Assembly: GCF_041537905.1 (NCBI RefSeq)
Contig: NZ_JBGRUO010000014.1
Location: 62,001-126,000, forward strand
Length of the DNA: 64,000 nt
Direction of reading: 5' to 3'
Origin: Ruegeria_C sp041537905
Lineage (GTDB): Bacteria > Pseudomonadota > Alphaproteobacteria > Rhodobacterales > Rhodobacteraceae
In this document: one piece after another, positions 59,336 to 64,000 of the stretch
Layout: the number at the start of each line of letters is the position of its first letter
Position numbering within the stretch: the stretch's first letter is position 1
Translations under genes and position numbers: made by a program
The notes under the pieces: generated by a model
Database searches by the model: none
Told to the model about the DNA's origin: nothing
The model's input: the letters and a program-made list of their open reading frames with translations, nothing else

Positions 59336-60283
59336 GTGTCGAAACCGATCATCCTGCAAGTTGGCCCTTATCCTGAATGGGATCAGACCCCTCTTGATAG
59401 CGCCTTTGACGTCAAACGGTATTTCGAGGCACCCGACCAATCCGCCTTTCTGGCCGAGCATGGCCCGAACATCCGTGCCATTGCAACGCGGGGCGAGTTG
59501 GGGGCAGATCGCGCCATGATCGAGGCCTGCCCGTCGCTAGAGCTGATCTCGGTCTATGGCGTCGGCTTTGATGCCGTCGATCTGGACGCCTGCCGCGAAC
59601 GCGGTGTCCGGGTGACCAACACGCCGGATGTCCTGACACAGGATGTGGCCGATCTGGGCGTGGCCATGATGCTGTGCCAGTCGCGCGGCATGATCGGTGC
59701 GGAACGCTGGGTCCGCGACGGGTCCTGGGCCAGCAAGGGCCTCTACCCGCTCAAGCGGCGGGTATTCGGGCGCAAGGCGGGTATCCTGGGTCTGGGGCGG
59801 ATCGGATTCGAGGTCGGCAAGCGGCTGGCTGGGTTCGGCATGGATATCGCCTATACTGATATTGCCGCCAAAGACTATGCGCCGGACTGGAGCTTTATGC
59901 CTGACCCGCTGGATATTGCGCGGCATGCCGATTTCCTGTTCGTCACACTCGCTGCCTCGGCACAAACACGGCATGTGGTGAATAGAGACCTGATCGCAGC
60001 GGTGGGTTCTGATGGCATGATCATCAACATCTCGCGCGCCTCGAATATCGACGAAGATGCCCTGATTGCCGCTTTGCAAGATGGCACGCTGGGCGCAGCC
60101 GCACTGGATGTGTTCGAGGGCGAACCCGCGCTTGATCCGCGGTTTCTGAAACTCGACAATGTCCTTCTGCAGCCGCACCACGCCTCGGGCACGATCGAGA
60201 CCCGCAAGGCAATGGGCAAGCTTGTCCGCGACAACCTGACCGCCCATTTCGCCGGGCGGGACCTTCTGACCCCCGTTCTCTGA
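59336..60283 (+). CDS. 2-hydroxyacid dehydrogenase (GhrB/hydroxypyruvate reductase-like)
   Basis: The 315-residue D-2-hydroxyacid dehydrogenase has the NAD(P) motif GILGLGRIGFEVGKRL and catalytic Arg (INISRASNIDEDAL), Glu (DVFEGEP) and His (LQPHHASG). Relatives reduce glyoxylate, hydroxypyruvate or 2-keto-gluconate and 2-keto-gulonate; the last group fits the idn setting. The start is GTG at 59336. It is 7 bases from idnD and shares its promoter. Confidence 0.9.
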   Translation: MSKPIILQVGPYPEWDQTPLDSAFDVKRYFEAPDQSAFLAEHGPNIRAIATRGELGADRAMIEACPSLELISVYGVGFDAVDLDACRERGVRVTNTPDVLTQDVADLGVAMMLCQSRGMIGAERWVRDGSWASKGLYPLKRRVFGRKAGILGLGRIGFEVGKRLAGFGMDIAYTDIAAKDYAPDWSFMPDPLDIARHADFLFVTLAASAQTRHVVNRDLIAAVGSDGMIINISRASNIDEDALIAALQDGTLGAAALDVFEGEPALDPRFLKLDNVLLQPHHASGTIETRKAMGKLVRDNLTAHFAGRDLLTPVL

Positions 60284-60290
60284 GGCTGAC

Positions 60291-61319
60291 ATGAAAACCA
60301 TCGTTGCGCATGCCGCAAAAGACCTCCGCATCGAAACCCGTGAGATGCCTGAACCCGGCCCGGATCAGGTTCTGATCCGTATGGCCGCCGGGGGAATCTG
60401 CGGCTCTGATCTGCATTATTACAATCACGGGGGTATTGGACCCATTCAGTTGAAAGAGCCCATGATCCTCGGGCATGAGGTGTCGGGCCATGTGGCGGCA
60501 ATCGGGGAGAATATCACCAGCCTGAAGGAGGGTCAGCTTGTGGCCGTTTCGCCCTCTCGGCCCTGCGGGAACTGCGAATATTGCCTTGAGGGCAAGCAGA
60601 ACCATTGCCTGAACATGCGGTTTTACGGCTCGGCCATGCCGTTCCCCCACATCCAGGGCGCGTTTTGTGAATACCTTGTGGCCGATGCCGCACAATGCGC
60701 CATTGCCGACGGGCTAAGCGCGGGTGAGGCCGCGATGGCCGAGCCTTTGTCGGTGGTGTTACACGCCGCGCGTCAGGCGGGTGACCTGATGGGCAAGCGC
60801 GTTCTGGTCACCGGATGCGGCCCCATTGGCCTGCTCGCCGTTCTTGTCGCCCGGCACGCAGGTGCGGCCCAGGTCGTGGCAACGGACATCATGGCGTTTA
60901 CCCTCGCCATGGCGCGCGATATCGGCGCCGACCTCACCTTGAACGTTGCAGAGCGCCCCAATGCGCTGGACGAATTTGCCGCCGACAAGGGGCATTTCGA
61001 TGTACTCTTCGAATGCAGCGGTGTGGCTGCGGCACTGTCCTCCGCTGTACCGGTTCTACGCCCCGGCGCCACCATTGTGCAATTGGGTCTGGGCGGCGAC
61101 ATGACGTTGCCTTTGCAGGCGATGACCGCCAAGGAGATTACACTCAAAGGCTCGTTCCGTTTTCATTCGGAGTTCTTCATGGCTGTCGAGATGATGCGCA
61201 CCGGTCGGCTGTCGGTGAGCCCGCTGATCACCCAGACGGTTCCGATGGCCGAGGCCGTATCCGCCTTCGATCTGGCGTCTGATCGCAATCAGGCGATCAA
61301 GGTGCAGCTTGCGTTTTGA
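60291..61319 (+). CDS. idnD: L-idonate 5-dehydrogenase
   Basis: The 342-residue zinc alcohol dehydrogenase closely resembles E. coli IdnD: GGICGSDLHYYNHG, LGHEVSGHV, AVSPSRPCGNCEYCLEGKQN, MRFYGSAMPFPHIQG, ITLKGSFRFHSEF. Catalytic zinc ligands are Cys37, His62 and Glu63; the structural site is Cys92, Cys95, Cys98 and Cys106. It oxidises L-idonate to 5-keto-D-gluconate, the substrate of IdnO encoded on the other side of the promoter region. No gluconate kinase is in the window. Confidence 0.9.
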   Translation: MKTIVAHAAKDLRIETREMPEPGPDQVLIRMAAGGICGSDLHYYNHGGIGPIQLKEPMILGHEVSGHVAAIGENITSLKEGQLVAVSPSRPCGNCEYCLEGKQNHCLNMRFYGSAMPFPHIQGAFCEYLVADAAQCAIADGLSAGEAAMAEPLSVVLHAARQAGDLMGKRVLVTGCGPIGLLAVLVARHAGAAQVVATDIMAFTLAMARDIGADLTLNVAERPNALDEFAADKGHFDVLFECSGVAAALSSAVPVLRPGATIVQLGLGGDMTLPLQAMTAKEITLKGSFRFHSEFFMAVEMMRTGRLSVSPLITQTVPMAEAVSAFDLASDRNQAIKVQLAF

Positions 61320-61384
61320 AACTCGATCCCGCCCCCGAAACAGACTGAACCGGAGGCGGAAGCGGTGTTACACCCTTGAAAGGC

Positions 61385-62149
61385 TCAAAACTTGGGCGCG
61401 CGTTTTTCCACAAATGCGGTGTAGGCCTCGGCAAACTCGGCGGCTTTGACGCCCGCAGCAAAGTCCACCAGTTCGGTGTTGACTCGGTCCATCAGGTTCT
61501 CGGGCTCGGAAGCGCGCAGCAGCGCCTTGGACTTGGCCATCGCAACAGGGGCGCGCTTTGACAGCGCATCGGCCGCCGCTTCGGCGGCCTGCGCCACCTC
61601 GGTCGCTGGCAGCACCGCGTTGATGAACCCCATCTCCAGCGCTTCGCCTGCATCGAACATACGGCCCAGCAGGATAAGCTCGGCCGCCTTGGCCTGCCCG
61701 ACCATCCGCGGCACCAGGTAAGAGGCACCGGCCTCGGGCACCAGGCCGAGGTCGACAAAGGGCATCTGGAACCGGGTTCCTTCGGCCGCATAGATCAGAT
61801 CGCAATGCAGCAGCATCGTTGTGCCGATCCCGATCGCGAGCCCCTCAACCCGCGCGACGATCGGCTTGGGAAAGCCGATGATCGCCCGGAGAAAGTCCGC
61901 AGCCGCAAGATCGCCGGTTTTCACGGCGTGGGCAAAAGAATTAACATCGTTGCCGCTGGTAAAAATGCCGCCCGCGCCACTGAGAAGCACGACCCGGATC
62001 GCGCTGTCCTGAGCCGCATCTTCCAGCGCCGCAACCATTGTCCGGTACATTTCATTTGTCAGCGCGTTCTTTGTTTGCGACGCAGACATGGTCAGGCGCA
62101 GGATCGCGCCCGATTTTTCAGTGATGACTTCGGCGTTTCCGGTGGTCAT
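61385..62149 (-). CDS. Enoyl-CoA hydratase/isomerase family protein
   Basis: The 254-residue crotonase-fold protein has oxyanion-hole segments GIFTSGNDVNSFA and EGLAIGIGTTMLLHCDLIYAA. Of the two glutamates of true hydratases, the later one is seen in LGLVPEAGAS, while the first position is Gly or Thr (GIGTTML). It may therefore be an isomerase or other crotonase and not a classical hydratase. It is 57 bases from the nitronate monooxygenase-like gene, on the same strand. Confidence 0.87.
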   Translation of the reverse strand: MTTGNAEVITEKSGAILRLTMSASQTKNALTNEMYRTMVAALEDAAQDSAIRVVLLSGAGGIFTSGNDVNSFAHAVKTGDLAAADFLRAIIGFPKPIVARVEGLAIGIGTTMLLHCDLIYAAEGTRFQMPFVDLGLVPEAGASYLVPRMVGQAKAAELILLGRMFDAGEALEMGFINAVLPATEVAQAAEAAADALSKRAPVAMAKSKALLRASEPENLMDRVNTELVDFAAGVKAAEFAEAYTAFVEKRAPKF

Positions 62150-62206
62150 GTGGATTTGTCCTTTTTTCCTGTCCGATCTGGGCGGGCACGTGTTCCCGTA
62201 AGGCGG

Positions 62207-63187
62207 CTAGGCAACGGCCCCCAGCAGACGCGATGTGATGATCTCGTTGGCTTCGCCCATGGTGCGGTCGATCAGCTCCTGGCAAGTCGGAATGTCATTG
62301 ATCAGACCAACTACCATCCCGCAGGACCATGCCCCGGCTTCCATCTCGCCGTCTTTCATAATGCGAGGATAGACGCCGGCAACCTGTTCGATGATGTCCT
62401 CAAATTGCAGCTTGTCGCCAAGCTCTCGTTCTTTTGCCAGCAGCTTTTCAACCGCATCGTTGGTCATCACACGCTCGGTATTGCGCAGCGGGCGCATGAC
62501 CAGGCGGGTGTCCAGCTCGGTTGCGGCCACGATGGCGTCCTTGACGTTCTGGTGCACGGGGGCCTCTTTTGTGGCGATGAAGCGTGTGCCCATGTTCATG
62601 CCGGAGGCGCCCATGGCCATCGACGCCACCAGCGAGCGCCCGTCGGCCTGCCCGCCCGAGGCGACGAAGGGAATCTCAAGCTCATCCGCAGCGCGGGGCA
62701 ACAGGATCATGTTGGGCACATCATCCTCGCCCGGGTGACCGCCGCATTCGAACCCATCGACCGAGACCGCATCGCAGCCGATCTCCTGCGCCTTCAGCGA
62801 ATGGCGCACCGAGGTGCATTTGTGGATCACCTTGATACCCGCATCCTTCAGATACGGCATCACCTGTACCGGGTTGCGCCCGGCGGTTTCGACCACGCCC
62901 ACGCCACCCTCGATGATCGCCTTGACGATAGCGGGGTAGTCCGGCGCGTTCACGGTCGGCAGGAAGGTGATATTTACCGCAAACGGCTTGTCGGTCATGT
63001 CCTTGCAGCGCGCGATCTCATTGGCCAGATCCTCGGGGGTCTTCTGCGTCAGGGCAGTGATCGTCCCAAGGCCACCGGCATTCGATACCGCCGCCGCCAG
63101 TTCGGCGAAACCCACATAGTGCATGCCGCCCTGGATGATCGGGTGTTGAATGCCAAATAGTTCAGTGATCTCGGTTTTCATTGTCAT
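62207..63187 (-). CDS. Nitronate monooxygenase/FMN enoyl reductase-like protein
   Basis: This TIM-barrel flavoprotein of about 326 residues belongs to the nitronate monooxygenase/FabK superfamily, with HPIIQGGMHYVGFAELAAAVSNAGGLG, VDGFECGGHPGEDDV, PFVASGGQADGRS and MGASGMNMGTRFIATKEAP for FMN binding. True nitronate monooxygenases share these, but related enoyl-ACP reductases do too, so the reaction is not certain. Two ATGs are possible (63187, closer to GAGGG, and 63181). It may share a transcript with the crotonase gene. Confidence 0.87.
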   Translation of the reverse strand: MTMKTEITELFGIQHPIIQGGMHYVGFAELAAAVSNAGGLGTITALTQKTPEDLANEIARCKDMTDKPFAVNITFLPTVNAPDYPAIVKAIIEGGVGVVETAGRNPVQVMPYLKDAGIKVIHKCTSVRHSLKAQEIGCDAVSVDGFECGGHPGEDDVPNMILLPRAADELEIPFVASGGQADGRSLVASMAMGASGMNMGTRFIATKEAPVHQNVKDAIVAATELDTRLVMRPLRNTERVMTNDAVEKLLAKERELGDKLQFEDIIEQVAGVYPRIMKDGEMEAGAWSCGMVVGLINDIPTCQELIDRTMGEANEIITSRLLGAVA

Positions 63188-63516
63188 CAATCCCTCGGTT
63201 TTCTTGTGTCTATGCCTGTCATCCGGTGCCCGGCCATGCAATACGGCTTTCGGATTGCCTAAACCGTTCTGATGACTTCGGTCATCATGACGTCGCGTCC
63301 GCAGGCCCCTGTCTTTCCGCAAGGTCAACGACTCCGTCGAAAAGAAAATTGCACTTTCCGAAGGGCCATGCGTGCGGGCAAAGCTCTGAACTTAGCAACT
63401 GTATTTCTCAGGCGGTCTGAGCCGACCAGTTTTGCTGAGATTTGTGTCTGACATCAGCACCTATGGGCCTGATTAGAGGATTTGCATGACGGAAGGTTTC
63501 TGGCTCATCTGAACCG
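63188..63516. other. Gene-free interval before the IS remnants
   Basis: These 329 bases contain the probable promoter of the minus-strand flavoprotein gene at the left and the boundary of the IS256-type fragment at the right. I see no coding frame, no terminal inverted repeat pair and no direct repeat that would fix the edge of the insertion sequence. Confidence 0.5.
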
Positions 63517-63837
63517 TCAAGGAGAGAAGATGAGACGGAAAGCTGGAACCGACAAACCGACGGCTCCTTGGGTTTGATCCGCAAATAGCGGAGTCATGTT
63601 CATGTACTTTCGGGTCGACCACTTGGTTCCCGCGATATGGCGGAGGCGGGCGGCAGCCAGGTTCAGGCAGGACTGTCCGTCCGGGAATGCCCCCACCACG
63701 CGGGTTCGGCGCCTGATCTCGCGCATGATCCGCTCCAGTGGGTTGTTCGTGCGCAACTTGATCCAATGGCTGTCGGGGAAGGCATAATAGGTCAGGGTCT
63801 CGTGGCCGTGCTCTTCCAGCAGGTCGGCGGTTTCAGG
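63517..63837 (-). pseudogene. IS256-family transposase, C-terminal fragment
   Basis: The frame reads LTYYAFPDSHWIKLRTNNPL, then ERIMREIRRRTRVVGAFPDG and LNLAAARLRHIAGTKWSTRKYMNM. This is the C-terminal part of a mutator/IS256-type transposase. Coding sequence is lost upstream of about 63837, where an unrelated IS630-type frame begins on the other strand. It cannot make a functional transposase. Confidence 0.87.
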
Positions 63838-64000
63838 ACTATATCGAAGAGGGCTTAAGTGGACGGGCGGCGGCAGCCAGATTGAAGCTTTCCGCCGCGA
63901 CGGGTGTGCGGTGGCAGCGCAAGTTGCGAGAGACTGGTTCAGTTGCGCCTGATGTCCAGGGTCGCCCGCTTGGTCGTGGCAAACTTGCAGCCCACCGGGC
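63825..64000 (+). pseudogene. IS630-type transposase fragment, runs off the window
   Basis: The plus-strand frame RFQDYIEEGLSGRAAAARLK, then LSAATGVRWQRKLRETGSVA, matches the N-terminal helix-turn-helix region of IS630-type transposases. The first residues are missing, replaced at about 63830 by the IS256 fragment, and the rest continues beyond the window. One element probably inserted into or recombined with the other. Confidence 0.75.

Noticed and set aside
1..64000. CRISPR arrays, tRNA or rRNA genes, prophage
   Set aside because: No regularly spaced direct repeats, no cloverleaf or rRNA sequence recognised, and no phage structural genes were found on reading.

Overview
The window looks like a chromosomal segment of a marine, Roseobacter-type alphaproteobacterium (Rhodobacterales). 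This rests on the high G+C, the abundance of ABC importers and LacI/GntR regulators, a DUF3035/BamF-type lipoprotein, a TmpA/TmpB phosphonate pair like that described in Leisingera, and an SdhAF4-like DUF1674 protein. Species cannot be named from sequence alone. There is no tRNA, rRNA, CRISPR array or prophage in view; one IS remnant zone closes the right edge.

Layout. 1-8.7 kb: a minus-strand housekeeping run (RsmB-type rRNA methyltransferase, heparinase-like protein, purH, lspA, BamF-like lipoprotein, a twin M16 protease pair). 8.8-12.5 kb: DUF1674, a VanX-like dipeptidase, a BenE-type symporter, a small exported protein and a LysR regulator. 12.6-15 kb: tmpA, tmpB and an AllA-like gene, predicted to turn 2-(trimethylammonio)ethylphosphonate into glycine betaine and phosphate. 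15-23.6 kb: two Tat-exported proteins, an alpha/beta hydrolase, dapB, rbfA, a NAGPA-like protein, a Nudix hydrolase, truB, a LacI regulator and a YcaQ-like glycosylase. 23.7-27.1 kb: a probable cobalamin importer with a DUF1636 ferredoxin-like protein behind a clear cobalamin riboswitch. 27.2-31.6 kb: eleven ribosomal protein genes (rpmC to rpmD), detached at both ends from the usual S10/spc neighbours.

31.8-40.7 kb: a low-GC lipoprotein, an SDR, and a probable amine-catabolism locus (GlxA/AraC-type and GntR regulators, DapA-like lyase, aldehyde dehydrogenase, FAD amine oxidase, non-pyrrolysine MttB homologue). 40.8-47.3 kb: a MalFGK-type importer operon that also carries a cytochrome b561-like protein, an SMP-30 lactonase and a GlcG-like protein. 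47.4-61.3 kb: a sugar-acid region with three LacI regulators, two back-to-back ribose-type importers, and idnO, idnD, a 2-hydroxyacid dehydrogenase and a 3-hydroxyisobutyrate dehydrogenase-like enzyme, pointing to L-idonate/ketogluconate/gluconate metabolism. Operators resembling the E. coli GntR/IdnR box recur in its promoters. 61.4-64 kb: enoyl-CoA hydratase, nitronate monooxygenase-like enzyme, then IS256- and IS630-type transposase fragments.

Two themes link the parts. One is quaternary-amine and methyl chemistry (TmpAB, MttB homologue, B12 uptake). The other is sugar-acid import, where all three substrate-binding protein genes share an identical 14-base leader around the ribosome-binding site and a GC-rich hairpin just after the gene, suggesting shared post-transcriptional control.
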